NCBI GenBank assembly: GCA_015075185.1
Contig: JABTUW010000001.1
Coordinates: 1,736,001-1,800,000, forward strand
Direction: 5' to 3'
Origin: Anaerolineales bacterium
Lineage (GTDB): Bacteria; Chloroflexota; Anaerolineae; 4572-78; J111
Length of the DNA: 64,000 nt
The translations under genes and the position numbers were made by a program. Each line of letters starts with the position of its first letter. Positions within the stretch are counted from its first letter, which is position 1. This document shows positions 33,463-43,500 of this stretch, piece after piece. The notes beneath the pieces were generated by a model. The model worked only from the letters and a program-made list of their open reading frames with translations. It was not told the DNA's origin and ran no database searches.

Positions 33463-36147
33463 ATGACGAATAATAAAACCCAGGAAATGCTTAATGTAGA
33501 AGCGATTGAAACGCAGGAATGGCGGGAGTCAATGGATTATGTACTCCAGCACGGAGGGCCAGAGCGGGTCCGCTATCTTCTGGAGCAGCTCGAAATGCAT
33601 GCCTACGAAAATGGCGTGCGCCTGCCATTTTCCGCTAATACCCCTTATATTAACACCATTCCGGCAGACGAACAGCCGCCCTATCCCGGCAACCGGGAGA
33701 TCGAGCGGCGCATTAAAAGCCTGATTCGCTGGAATGCGATGGCCATGGTCGTCCGAGCCAACGTCGCCAGTCCCGGCATTGGCGGCCACATCTCTACCTA
33801 TGCCTCGGCGGCAACGCTGTACGAAGTCGGTTTCAACCATTTCTTCCGGGGTAAGGGCGACAACCACAGCGGCGACCAGATCTACTTTCAGGGTCACGCC
33901 TCGCCCGGTATTTATGCCAGGGCCTTTTTGGAAGGCCGCTTATCCATGCAGGACATGGAAAACTTTCGCCAGGAACTGCGGCCGGCCGGGGGCCTGTCCT
34001 CCTATCCCCATCCCTGGTTGATGCCGGAATTCTGGGAATTTCCGACCGTTTCCATGGGCCTGGGGCCGATTATGGCTATTTACCAGGCCCGTTTCAACCG
34101 CTACCTGGAAGACCGGGGGCTAAAGAAAGCTACTGGTTCCAAAGTTTGGGCCTTTCTGGGGGACGGTGAAACGGACGAACCGGAGGCGCTGGGCGCTATC
34201 AGCCTGGCCACCCGCGAGCATCTGGACAACCTTATTTTTGTCATCAACTGTAATCTGCAGCGGCTGGATGGCCCGGTGCGCGGAAATGGCAGCATCATTC
34301 AGGAGTTAGAAACCGTTTTCCGGGGCGCGGGTTGGAATGTAATCAAGGTTATTTGGGGTCACGACTGGGATCCGCTGCTAGCCAAAGACCATGACGGCTT
34401 GCTGGTCAAACGCATGGGTGAGGTGGTGGACGGTGAGTACCAGAAATATACGGTCGAAAGTGGGGCGTATATCCGCGAGCACTTCTTTGGCGCAGACCCG
34501 CGCCTGCTGGAGATGGTCTCACACCTTTCTGACGAGCAGCTCCGCAAGCTGCGGTTGGGCGGGCATGATCCGGAGAAGGTTTACGCTGCCTACAAGGCTG
34601 CGGTTGAACACAAAGGGTCGCCCACGGTGATCCTGGCCCGGACTATTAAAGGTTATGGGCTGGGTGAGGCGGGCGAGGGCAAGAACATCACCCACCAGCA
34701 GAAAAAGCTGAATGAGGAAGAACTGCGGGAATTCCGCGCTCGCTTTGGCATCCCCATCTCCGATGAAGAGATTGCCTCAGCGCCTTTCTATCGCCCTCCC
34801 GATAACAGCCCGGAAATCAAGTATCTCAAGGATCGCCGCGAAAAGCTGGGCGGGTACGTGCCGTTACGCACCCCTAAGAGTTCTTTCCTGACCACACCTT
34901 CGGAGAAATTGTTTGAGGAGTTTTACCAGGGAACCGAGGGGCGAGAAGTATCCACGACCATGGTCTTTGTGCGCATCCTGGCCAAGTTGCTGCGCGATAA
35001 AGATATCGGTAGATTGATTGTCCCCATCGTGCCCGACGAGGCGCGCACGTTTGGTATGGAAGCCCTGTTCCGGCAGTCCGGCATCTATTCTCACCCCGGC
35101 CAGCTCTACGAGCCGGTCGACTCTGACAGCCTGCTTTATTATAAAGAGGCTAAAGACGGGCAGATTTTGGAAGAAGGTATCACCGAAGCCGGTTCGATGT
35201 CGTCGTTTATTGCCGCCGGCACGGCCTATGCCACCCACGGCATTAACACCATTCCGTTCTTTATCTACTATTCGATGTTTGGCTTGCAGCGCATTGGTGA
35301 CTTGATCTGGGCCGCCGCCGACCTGCGCTGCCGGGGCTTTTTATTGGGGGCGACCGCAGGCCGCACCACCCTGGCCGGCGAGGGCTTGCAGCACCAGGAT
35401 GGTCACAGCCATGTGCTGGCCTCGACCGTGCCGAATCTCATTGCCTACGACCCGGCCTTTGCCCACGAACTGGCCGTGATTATCCGTGACGGCATCCGCC
35501 GTATGTACGAGGAACAGGAGAGCGTCTTTTACTACCTGACCATCGGCAACGAAAATTATGTCATGCCGCACATGCCCGACGGCGACTCGGTCAAAGAGGG
35601 TATTCTCCGGGGCATGTACAAGTTCAAAGCGTCGGAAAACAAAGAGGCCAAACTTCACGCTCAGTTGTTTGGCAGTGGGGCGATTATGAATCAAGTTCTC
35701 CAGGCTCAAAAAGAGCTGGAGGAGAAGTACAACATTGCTGCCGATGTTTGGAGCGTGACCAGCTATAAGGAATTGCGCCGTGATGGGCTGGATGTGGAAC
35801 GCTGGAATCTGCTTCATCCGAATGAAAAGCCGCGCATCTCTTATGTCACCCAATGCCTGGCCGATGCGCCCGGTGTTTTTGTCGCTGCTTCTGATTACAT
35901 GAAAGCGCTGCCTGACTCCGTTGCTCGCTGGTTCCCCCGTCCGCTGGTATCTCTCGGTACGGATGGTTTTGGCCGCAGCGATGGGCGCAAGGCGCTGCGT
36001 GACTTCTTTGAGGTAGATTACCGCTACGTCACCCTGGCCACCCTGACCTCGCTGATGCACGAGAAGAAAATCAAACCCGATGTAGTTCTAGGGGCGATGG
36101 AAGATTTGCAGATCAATCCAGCCAAGCGCAACCCGATGATTTCGTAG
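33463..36147 (+). CDS. aceE: pyruvate dehydrogenase E1 component, homodimeric type
   Basis: Decarboxylates pyruvate with thiamine diphosphate and passes the acetyl group to lipoyl E2. At 894 residues it is the large single-chain AceE form, not the alpha/beta form. The TPP-binding region reads FLGDGETDEPEALG and continues to NCNLQRLDGPVRGNG. Other typical segments are GHISTYASAATLYEVGFNHF, QGHASPGIYARAF and GEGLQHQDGHSH. agagga lies upstream of the ATG. aceF follows after a word-repeat hairpin. Lipoamide dehydrogenase (E3) is not in the window. Confidence 0.97.
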   Translation: MTNNKTQEMLNVEAIETQEWRESMDYVLQHGGPERVRYLLEQLEMHAYENGVRLPFSANTPYINTIPADEQPPYPGNREIERRIKSLIRWNAMAMVVRANVASPGIGGHISTYASAATLYEVGFNHFFRGKGDNHSGDQIYFQGHASPGIYARAFLEGRLSMQDMENFRQELRPAGGLSSYPHPWLMPEFWEFPTVSMGLGPIMAIYQARFNRYLEDRGLKKATGSKVWAFLGDGETDEPEALGAISLATREHLDNLIFVINCNLQRLDGPVRGNGSIIQELETVFRGAGWNVIKVIWGHDWDPLLAKDHDGLLVKRMGEVVDGEYQKYTVESGAYIREHFFGADPRLLEMVSHLSDEQLRKLRLGGHDPEKVYAAYKAAVEHKGSPTVILARTIKGYGLGEAGEGKNITHQQKKLNEEELREFRARFGIPISDEEIASAPFYRPPDNSPEIKYLKDRREKLGGYVPLRTPKSSFLTTPSEKLFEEFYQGTEGREVSTTMVFVRILAKLLRDKDIGRLIVPIVPDEARTFGMEALFRQSGIYSHPGQLYEPVDSDSLLYYKEAKDGQILEEGITEAGSMSSFIAAGTAYATHGINTIPFFIYYSMFGLQRIGDLIWAAADLRCRGFLLGATAGRTTLAGEGLQHQDGHSHVLASTVPNLIAYDPAFAHELAVIIRDGIRRMYEEQESVFYYLTIGNENYVMPHMPDGDSVKEGILRGMYKFKASENKEAKLHAQLFGSGAIMNQVLQAQKELEEKYNIAADVWSVTSYKELRRDGLDVERWNLLHPNEKPRISYVTQCLADAPGVFVAASDYMKALPDSVARWFPRPLVSLGTDGFGRSDGRKALRDFFEVDYRYVTLATLTSLMHEKKIKPDVVLGAMEDLQINPAKRNPMIS

Positions 36148-36149
36148 GA

Positions 36150-36212
36150 CGGTAGCAGGTAACAGGTTGCAGGTTATAAAAAATCTGCAATCTGCAACCT
36201 TGCAACCCTGTC
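36150..36212. repeat. intergenic word repeat (gcaggttgcaggt)
   Basis: The left arm is tandem ggtagcaggtaacaggttgc, the right arm inverted copies ctgcaatctgcaaccttgc. It sits between aceE and aceF. The same word occurs at 59549-59632 and in part at 53105. Confidence 0.7.
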
Positions 36213-36235
36213 ACTTTGAAAGAGAGAGTCCAGCT

Positions 36236-37957
36236 ATGACGGAATTTAAGCTACCCGAACTGGGTGAAAATATTCAAGCGGGTGATGTGATCAATGTCCT
36301 GGTCTCGGTCGGCGATACGGTTGCGCCTGACCAGCCGGTGCTGGAGCTTGAAACCGACAAGGCGACCGTGGAAGTGCCCTCTTCCGTCGGCGGTGTTGTC
36401 CAGGCCGTCCATATCAAGCCAGGCGACACCATAAAGGTCGGCCAATTGATTCTGACTTTAGAAGGCAACGGCCCAGCTACTCAGCCAGCGGCCGCGCCCC
36501 AGGCTCAGCCAGAGACTCCCCAGCCAGAACCTATACCAGCAACGCCACCCTCTCCATCGCCGCAGCCTGTAGCGGAAGCCGCTCCTCCCTCACCTCCTCA
36601 AGAAGCGGCTCCTCCAACACCGGTGCCCATCGAGTTTAAGCTGCCCGATTTGGGCGAAAATATTGAGGCCGGAGATGTCGTCAATGTACTTGTCTCGGTC
36701 GGCGACACCATTGCCGTGGACCAGCCGGTGCTGGAGCTTGAAACCGATAAGGCGACGGTGGAAGTGCCCTCTTCGGCAGCGGGTGTGGTCAAAGAAATTC
36801 ACATCAAAACGGGCGATACCGTTAAGGTAGATCAACTTGTTCTGACCCTGGAAGGGACTGAGGCTGTTACTGCGCCGGTCAGCCAGCCACCGCCAGCCGC
36901 CCAACCACCTGCGCCCAAAGCCCTAGTAGAAGTCGAACCTGAACCAGCGCCAGAACTGGCTGCGCCGGCGCAGCCAGAAATCACTCCGGTTGACTCAGCG
37001 CTCCCAGCAGCGCTGCCGCCCGCCTTTTACCGGCCCGACGCCGCCTATAGCTCCGTGCCGGCCGCGCCCAACGTACGGCGGCTGGCTCGTGAAATCGGAA
37101 TTGACGTGACCCAGGTACCCGGCTCGGGGCCGGGCGGCCGGATTACAATAGCCGATGTTAAAAATTATGCCCGCCAGCGCAATTTAAGTGGGACGGTTGC
37201 GGGTCCTGTCACTCAGGCTGTGGCAGCGCCTCTGCCCGATTTTAGTAAATGGGGCCAGGTCGAGCGGGAAGCGATGAGCAACATCCGCCGCAAAACCGCC
37301 GAGCATCTCAGCCAGGCCTGGGCGACAATCCCCCACGTAACCCAATTTGCCAAGGCCGACATCGGCGAGTTGGAAGAATTGCGCAAGCGTTTCTCCACAA
37401 TTGTGGAAGTCTCCGGGGCCAAACTGACCATCACGGCTATCCTGCTCAAGGTCGTTACATCGGTGCTCAAGGCTTTTCCCCAATTCAATGCCAGCGTAGA
37501 CATGGCCAAGAATGAGATCGTTTACAAAAAGTATTACCACCTCGGCGTAGCGGTTGACACGGACCGGGGGCTGCTGGTGCCGGTTATCCGCAATGTGGAC
37601 CAGAAAAATATCCTCGAGCTGGCCGTGGAATTAAATGAAGTTGCCGAAAAGGCCCGGAATAAAAAGTTAACCCTGGAGGACATGCAAGGCGGTACCTTCA
37701 GCATTTCTAACCTGGGCGGTATCGGCGGCTCCTACTTTACCCCAATTGTCAACGCGCCCGAAGTGGCGATTTTGGGCGTCGCCCGGGGTGAGATGGAACC
37801 GGTCTACAAAAACGGCCAGTTCGAGCCTCGGCTGAGGCTGCCGCTGGCCCTCTCCTACGATCACCGCCTCATTGACGGGGCCGACGGGGCGCGTTTTTTG
37901 AAAACCCTGGTCGAGCATCTGGAGCAGCCATTTTTGACAGCATTACAAGGGTGGTGA
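36236..37957 (+). CDS. aceF: pyruvate dehydrogenase E2, dihydrolipoamide acetyltransferase
   Basis: Accepts the acetyl group from E1 and gives acetyl-CoA; core of the complex. It is 573 residues. Two lipoyl domains carry Lys42 and Lys172, each in ETDKATVEVPSS, joined by Pro/Ala-rich linkers. The E1/E3-binding domain lies around VRRLAREIGIDVTQVPGSG, and the catalytic domain ends in SYDHRLIDGADG with the active-site His. The two lipoyl-coding segments share long stretches of identical DNA, including a run of about 28 bases, which points to recent duplication or gene conversion. The ATG at 36236 follows aaagagagag; the longer frame to 36167 lies in the hairpin. Confidence 0.96.
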   Translation: MTEFKLPELGENIQAGDVINVLVSVGDTVAPDQPVLELETDKATVEVPSSVGGVVQAVHIKPGDTIKVGQLILTLEGNGPATQPAAAPQAQPETPQPEPIPATPPSPSPQPVAEAAPPSPPQEAAPPTPVPIEFKLPDLGENIEAGDVVNVLVSVGDTIAVDQPVLELETDKATVEVPSSAAGVVKEIHIKTGDTVKVDQLVLTLEGTEAVTAPVSQPPPAAQPPAPKALVEVEPEPAPELAAPAQPEITPVDSALPAALPPAFYRPDAAYSSVPAAPNVRRLAREIGIDVTQVPGSGPGGRITIADVKNYARQRNLSGTVAGPVTQAVAAPLPDFSKWGQVEREAMSNIRRKTAEHLSQAWATIPHVTQFAKADIGELEELRKRFSTIVEVSGAKLTITAILLKVVTSVLKAFPQFNASVDMAKNEIVYKKYYHLGVAVDTDRGLLVPVIRNVDQKNILELAVELNEVAEKARNKKLTLEDMQGGTFSISNLGGIGGSYFTPIVNAPEVAILGVARGEMEPVYKNGQFEPRLRLPLALSYDHRLIDGADGARFLKTLVEHLEQPFLTALQGW

Positions 37958-37964
37958 AAAGAAA

Positions 37965-38255
37965 GTGGACGTTAACAAGGTTCTCGCAGGCAAGCGTGAG
38001 GCAATCTTAAAAATTGCGGCTCAACACGGAGCCAGGAATGTGCATGTCTTTGGCTCAGTGGTGCGTGGCGAGGCGAGGACTGGCAGTGATTTAGATCTTT
38101 TAGTAAAGCTTGAGCCAGGCCGGAGTCTCCTTGATCTAATTGCCATTAAACAAGATTTGGAAGACCTGCTCGGCTGTGAGGTAGATGTTGTGACCGAAGC
38201 GGCTATTAGTCCTTACATGAAAGAGCAGGTACTCAAGGAAGCGGTTAGCCTGTGA
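37965..38255 (+). CDS. MNT-type minimal nucleotidyltransferase (antitoxin-like)
   Basis: A 96-residue protein with the nucleotidyltransferase signature GSVVRGEARTGSDLDLLV, the GSxxRG...SDxDLL pattern of the MNT family. MntA-like proteins pair with HEPN RNase toxins and silence them by AMPylating them. A GTG start at 37965 lies seven bases after aceF. Its stop overlaps a GTG that opens a nine-codon stub resembling the start of a HEPN protein, so the toxin partner has been lost. Function without the partner is unclear. Confidence 0.85.
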   Translation: MDVNKVLAGKREAILKIAAQHGARNVHVFGSVVRGEARTGSDLDLLVKLEPGRSLLDLIAIKQDLEDLLGCEVDVVTEAAISPYMKEQVLKEAVSL

Positions 38256-38281
38256 AGGGCGACGAGATTTATCTCAAGTGA
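38252..38281 (+). pseudogene. HEPN-protein stub
   Basis: A GTG overlapping the MNT stop by four bases begins a reading frame VKGDEIYLK followed by TGA. HEPN partners of MNT proteins typically begin with a similar charged DxxYLxH block and start by a four-base overlap. Only nine codons remain before the glycosyltransferase gene, so this looks like the deleted toxin gene. Confidence 0.5.
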
Positions 38282-39228
38282 TGATTAATCCTCTTCTCTC
38301 CATCATCATTCCCCACTATAATGGCTGCCATCACTTAACTACTTGCTTCAACGCTTTGCGTGCGCAGACCTATCCCTGCCTGGAAATCATCCTGGCCGAC
38401 AACGGCTCTACTGATGACTCAGTCGCGCTGACCCGGCGCGACTTTCCTGAAGTCAAGATTTTGGAATTAGGGCGCAACTTGGGCCTGACCGGAGCGATCA
38501 ATCGGGGCATTGAGCTAGCCCAGGGAGAGGTCATTATTCCTCTTAACAACGATACCGAGGTTGCCCCTGGCTGGGCGCAGGCAGTGGTTGACGCCCTGCA
38601 CGCCCATCCCGAAGCCGGGATCGTCGCCTGCAAGATGCTGCTGTTTGACCAACGCGATACCTTCCATTCCGCCGGAGATGGCTTTGGCGTGGATGGCATC
38701 CCTATCAATCGCGGCGTGTGGCAGAAAGACACCGGCCAATTTGACCAGGATGTCTACATTTTTGGCGGCTGCGGTGGGGCGGTCGCTTATCGCCGGGAGA
38801 TGCTGGCGGACATCGGCTTGTTTGACGAAGAGATGTTCATGTACCTGGAAGATGTTGACCTGAACTGGCGGGCGCAACTGGCCGGCTACCGGGTGGTGTT
38901 TGCGCCACAGGCTGTTGTTTACCACCAGCTCAGCGCCACGGGCGGCGGGGTGATTGCCAGTTTTTACACCGGCCGCAACACCCTTTTCGTCCTGGTCAAA
39001 GATTTACCCGGCTCGGTTTTTCGCCGCCACTGGCCGGCCATCGTCGGGGCGCAGCTCAAAATTGCCGTAGACGCGCTCCGCGCCTGGCGGGGCGAGGCAG
39101 CTCGCGCTCGCTTGCGGGGGCAGTTAGCCGGATTGTGGGGCTTGCCTCGCTGGTTAGCCAAACGAAAGTCGGTGCAGCAAAAGAAGCGGGTGGATGACAC
39201 CTATCTCGAAAGTCTATTGACCCACTGA
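38281..39228 (+). CDS. glycosyltransferase family 2, rhamnosyltransferase-like
   Basis: A 315-residue GT-A fold glycosyltransferase. The N-terminus LLSIIIPHYNG, ADNGSTDDSV and the DxD-like IPLNNDTEV are the donor-binding parts. FGGCGGAVAYRREML and EDVDLNWRAQLAGY are typical of the WcaA/rhamnosyltransferase-like group. No transmembrane segment is clear; a basic C-terminus (RWLAKRKSVQQKKR) could touch the membrane. It probably adds a sugar to a surface polymer; the substrate cannot be told. An in-frame GTG directly precedes the ATG at 38281. Confidence 0.88.
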   Translation: MINPLLSIIIPHYNGCHHLTTCFNALRAQTYPCLEIILADNGSTDDSVALTRRDFPEVKILELGRNLGLTGAINRGIELAQGEVIIPLNNDTEVAPGWAQAVVDALHAHPEAGIVACKMLLFDQRDTFHSAGDGFGVDGIPINRGVWQKDTGQFDQDVYIFGGCGGAVAYRREMLADIGLFDEEMFMYLEDVDLNWRAQLAGYRVVFAPQAVVYHQLSATGGGVIASFYTGRNTLFVLVKDLPGSVFRRHWPAIVGAQLKIAVDALRAWRGEAARARLRGQLAGLWGLPRWLAKRKSVQQKKRVDDTYLESLLTH

Positions 39229-39289
39229 GATGGCGCGTAAATGAGCAGAACACGCGCCACGCAACACATGGCTTATTAAGGAGGACTTC

Positions 39290-40078
39290 ATGAAACTCAC
39301 CATCTCTCTAGCCCAAATGCAGATTGCCTTGGGCGACACGGCGGCTAACCTGAAAAAAGCGGCTGAGTGGACCGCCGAAGCGGCCCGGCGCGGCTCTGAC
39401 CTGATTGTTTTCCCGGAAATGTGGACCACCGGCTTCGACTGGCCGAATATTGAAGAATTGTCCAGCCAGCAGGCTGAGGTAGTTGAAGAAGTTGGGCTGC
39501 TGGCCCAGAAGCACAACATCTGGCTCAACGGCTCGATGCTGGCCCTGGATGAGACCGGGCGGCCCAGCAATACCTCCATTCTATTCGACCCGAACGGCCA
39601 GCCGGCGGGTCTCTATCGCAAGATTCATGTCTTCGGCGTGATGAATGAGGATGAACATCTGGCTCCCGGCCAACACCTGACCACCGTCGAAACTGCCTGG
39701 GGGCAGAGCGGCCTGGCCATCTGCTACGATTTGCGCTTTGCCGAGATGTTCCGCACGTACGCCCTGAGCGGGGTCGATATGGTCTACCTGCCCGCCGAGT
39801 GGCCCCACCCCCGCCTGGCCCACTGGCAAACCCTCTTACGCGCCCGGGCCATTGAAAACCAGATGTACATGGTCGGGGTCAATGCCGTTGGCAGCGACGG
39901 CACCTATACCTTCTTCGGCCATTCCGCCATCATTGATCCCTGGGGTAACGCCGTCGTCGAAGGCGGCGAGTCGGAACTGCTGCTGACCGCCACCATCGAA
40001 ACCGATAGGGTCGCCGAGGTCCGGGCCAAAATTCCTGTTTTCAAAGACCGACGGCCTGAATTGTATCGGTTGAGCTAA
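39290..40078 (+). CDS. nitrilase-superfamily amidohydrolase
   Basis: A 262-residue carbon-nitrogen hydrolase. The Glu-Lys-Cys triad is visible: FPEMW (Glu43), LYRKIHVFG (Lys) and AICYDLRF (Cys). The closest pattern is the omega-amidase group (YafV/NIT2), which hydrolyses 2-oxoglutaramate-type amides. A good aaggagg lies upstream of the ATG. A terminator hairpin follows about 100 bases downstream, so the gene is a short unit of its own. Confidence 0.88.
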   Translation: MKLTISLAQMQIALGDTAANLKKAAEWTAEAARRGSDLIVFPEMWTTGFDWPNIEELSSQQAEVVEEVGLLAQKHNIWLNGSMLALDETGRPSNTSILFDPNGQPAGLYRKIHVFGVMNEDEHLAPGQHLTTVETAWGQSGLAICYDLRFAEMFRTYALSGVDMVYLPAEWPHPRLAHWQTLLRARAIENQMYMVGVNAVGSDGTYTFFGHSAIIDPWGNAVVEGGESELLLTATIETDRVAEVRAKIPVFKDRRPELYRLS

Positions 40079-40130
40079 AAGTAGAGTAACAAAAACAAAA
40101 GGTAGTGGTTAGATTGGAAGTGATGGTTTC

Positions 40131-40158
40131 GGAGTCCAAAGCTGAGCTTTGGGACTCC
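40131..40158. repeat. hairpin of the ggagtccaaagc family
   Basis: ggagtccaaagc, loop tga, gctttgggactcc: a near-perfect stem with one extra base. The same 12-mer starts the repeat at 4938. Confidence 0.7.
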
Positions 40159-40180
40159 ACCACTTAATTTGCAGCCAAAC

Positions 40181-40222
40181 AAAAGAGGTCAGGCCGCTCT
40201 GGTGACGCCTGAACCTCTTTTG
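40181..40222 (+). terminator. Rho-independent terminator after the amidohydrolase
   Basis: aaaagaggtcaggc pairs with gcctgaacctctttt (one bulge), ending in a T-run. Confidence 0.7.
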
Positions 40223-40461
40223 TATGGGGAGAAATTTTATCCAAACCCTGAGCAAAATTTGTTTACTGTGGCTACCCAGGATTGTTTAGGAATTTATCCT
40301 GGAACTCAGCGAAAAGTTGGCTTTATGCCATCGCTTATTAATGCACACAATTGCCATTTTTTCCTGGGTTCAACTTCTTTGAGCTTATCACACCTTGGTT
40401 TGAATCCCGTTTGAAAAACTCCGTAGTTGCCGGTCAATTCCATATTTTAAGTATATTAACC

Positions 40462-40588
40462 CAAGTTGCCACCCTGTTAATATTAACCCCGGATTCACCG
40501 CAGAGACACAGAGGGCGCAGAGTTTTTCTATTTTTCCTCTGTGTTCTCAGCGTCTCTGCGGTAAAAATCAGCCTATGGTGGCAACTTG
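40462..40588. repeat. nested composite palindrome
   Basis: The outer perfect 12-bp arms are caagttgccacc (40462-40473) and ggtggcaacttg (40577-40588). Inside is a second inverted repeat with arms accgcagagac (40497-40507) and gtctctgcggt (40552-40562), with further imperfect pairing of acagagg and cctctgt inside. Confidence 0.8.
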
Positions 40589-40595
40589 AGTTATA

Positions 40596-43500
40596 TTAAT
40601 AGCCAGTTTCCGGTAAGAGGGCCGGCCAGTTTGCCGGAGGAGCAGGTGTAACGCTGCTGATAATCAAGTCGGTTTGGTAGCGCGGCAGCAGCCGGTAATC
40701 GTTACGAGACGGGGCATCTTTGTCCGAATATTGGCTGACAATTCCGATCAATGTTAGCGGGTCACCCCGGTGGAGGAAAGGTTTTTTGATACCGGTTGTC
40801 TTGCGGATATAGGCTTTGGCCCAGCCGGTGCCGTCGTCCAGCCAGATGGTTGTCCGCCCCTTAAAGTCAACGGCCTGACCTTGCAGCATCACCAGCATAC
40901 CCTCATAAGGCTCCAGCAGCGAGGTTGTCGCAATCGGCAGGGGTGGCAGGGGCGCACCGTGTTCCAACAGCTTTATATCGCTGCGTTTCTTTACCGCGAT
41001 CTCAAATTCCTCATGGAAGGTGCGCAGGTTGCCGACCACCTCAACCCGGTCCCCCAGAATGAGGGTGTCCCGAAAATCTTTGGGCAGGTAGATTAAAATG
41101 CCGCTGGTATTATCCTGAATGTACATCATGCGGGCGCCCAAAATACCGGGCGGGGCAGTCACACGCCCTTTGACACGCACCCAGGCGTTATAGGTCAGGC
41201 GCTTGGCGTCAAAAATCTTGACAGTCAAGGGTCCCGCTGGCGCTTTCTCCCAGTTAGCTGCCTGAGGTGAAGGCTCGCAGTTGTCGCTCCAGGCAGCGCC
41301 GCCATCCGGTAGACGACAGTGGGTTTCATCGTAGCCGGGAGAATGGTTGTAACTGAACATGTCTACGACCGTGCCATTGGGATGAATCAGAGTAACTGTC
41401 TCCTCGCTGTTGTTGAGTGAGATAGTGGTGCTGGCCTTGTAGAAAGTGGCAAAACTGTGTGCGGGAATGACTCCACCCAGCGGGATGTTATAGGTTTTGC
41501 CGGAACCATCCACCAGTTGCCAGCCGCCCAGGCCAATGGGGCGCTTGGTGGGATTATAAAGTTCGATCCATTCATCTTGATAATCTGCTGTGCCATTGCC
41601 ATCCCAATCCCAATCATGGGGCGCCGGCAAAATTTCGTTGATGACCAGCTTCTCTGGAGATAACTTACCTTCGATCCAAACCGGGGCTGTATAGGCGGCA
41701 TTGCCGTCGGCCTGGACGACTTTTACCCAAAAGAAATGACCGGGCCGGGCTTCGACCGTCGTGGTCCACTGGTCGGTAGAGGCGCCCAGCGACACCTTTG
41801 CCAGCGGCAGATTGCTATCGTAGAGATAGAGGGTGAACGGTTCCAGGTCGGGGTCTACCATATTCACGATCAGCGACAAGGGGCCGGTGGCGGTCAAAGT
41901 GCTGCCCATCCAGGCCCCATTGACCCGCAACGTCACGGCCAAATTGCTATCCTCAGTGGCAAAGACGCGCCGGGCGCGCATCGCCCCCAAAAGATCGCTC
42001 TCGGTCAAGGCAGGAGCGACCAGGCCGGTGCGGGCAGCGCCATGAGTACCCCAATCGGCAGCATGCGTGTCGGTATTGTTGGTTGGAGCGGTTTTCCAGC
42101 CGGCCGTGTTGCTCTGCACAAAAGGGGGTTCATAGGTGACGTAGCCTTGAGCCTTGTTTCCAATTTCCTGCATAAACATCATCTGGGCGGCGGCGGGATG
42201 GTAGGTAAAGTTAGAAAAGTTGCCGTCATAGCTGGGGTCAGGGTGGTTGAATTGAGCGATGGCATTCGGGTTGGCGGCCAGCCAGTTGTAAAAAGCGGGC
42301 AGTGTATTGAAGAGAGGGTCGGTGCGGCTGTTGAGCAGTACGTCAGTATTAAAAACGTTGACGTGTCCCACTTCAGCATGCGTCCATTCCACCCCACGGA
42401 GGGCGACAAATTGGCCGGGGTCTGTGGCATTCATAGTTTGTGTCAGAATTTTGGCCCATTCAAGAGGGGTCAACCACCAATCATGGTCTGTGATGGACTG
42501 AAAATGTACTCCTGCGGCTCGAGCCAGGGCCAGGGCATAGTAGGGAGGTCCAGAGCCGTCAGAGTAGGTAGTGTGGGCATGCAAATCACCCCAGTAGGCA
42601 TACATGCCATTTGGCAGAGCTGCCGGGGGCGGGGGAGCAGCCGGAGGCGGCGGGGGAATGGTTGGAATGCCTGGATTGGGGTCAGTGCGGGCAAAGTCGT
42701 GAGGCATGGAGTTGGTATCGGTAGGCCAGATGCGCTGGAGACTGTCTGGCTCCGGGGCAGACGCATCGGGTTCAAGACCCAGGGTAGCATAGTCGCCGTT
42801 GCGGTAGGCAACGCTGTCGAGAATTTCATCGTTCGGGCCAAGAACCACCAGTTCGTCCCCATTGTTTGCCAATGACCAACTTCCCCTGCCCCACGCAGGA
42901 TATTTGCTCAAATTGGCTACGGCAAAATCAGGCAGGAAGCCAAAGCGAGCCTGAAATTGAGCCGAATTTTTGGCAATAACCAGACAATCATTAGCGGCAA
43001 GGGTCGTACTAATCGGCAGTTGGTACATACTCTCGCCCCCACCGCGTATTTCCTCATCGCCAATCTTGTAGCCGGTCAGGTCAACCGAGGTTCCATTCGG
43101 GTTGCACACCTCGACAAATTCGTCGCCCTCGGTCGAGGGGGTGAGGCCATCGTACAGAAATTCGCCGATGAGGATGGGCGGCGGCGGAGTAGGCGGGGGC
43201 GGCGGTGGATAGGTAGTAGAATTGGCTTGCTTGGGCGTGCCGTTGATAAAGCTGAGACCATCACGCGCCAAGCCGTTCCGGTGAATGAGGTCGTTGCTGG
43301 CCCAGTTACTATCGGTATCGGGACCAAGAGGATTGATCCGTTCCATACTGCGGTAATCGGGTGAGCCGGTGCCATAGGGCCATGGACCACCATCGCTGTT
43401 GGCAGTATCAATTACCATACCGCCCCCTGATAAGAATAGAGCCATGCCACTGTTGACCAGACTGAAAGTAACTGTCAAATTCGCCGTCACATCCGTAATC

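Larger units (their letters stand above)
40079..40595. other. 517-bp intergenic region rich in hairpins
   Basis: No credible gene. It holds a ggagtccaaagc hairpin (40131-40158), a terminator (40181-40222) and a nested composite palindrome (40462-40588). Short frames here are not supported. Confidence 0.7.

Noticed and set aside
41736..42875. 379-codon open frame on the plus strand
   Set aside because: It lies opposite the LTD/PHP protein, has no family pattern and is explained by codon bias of the real gene.
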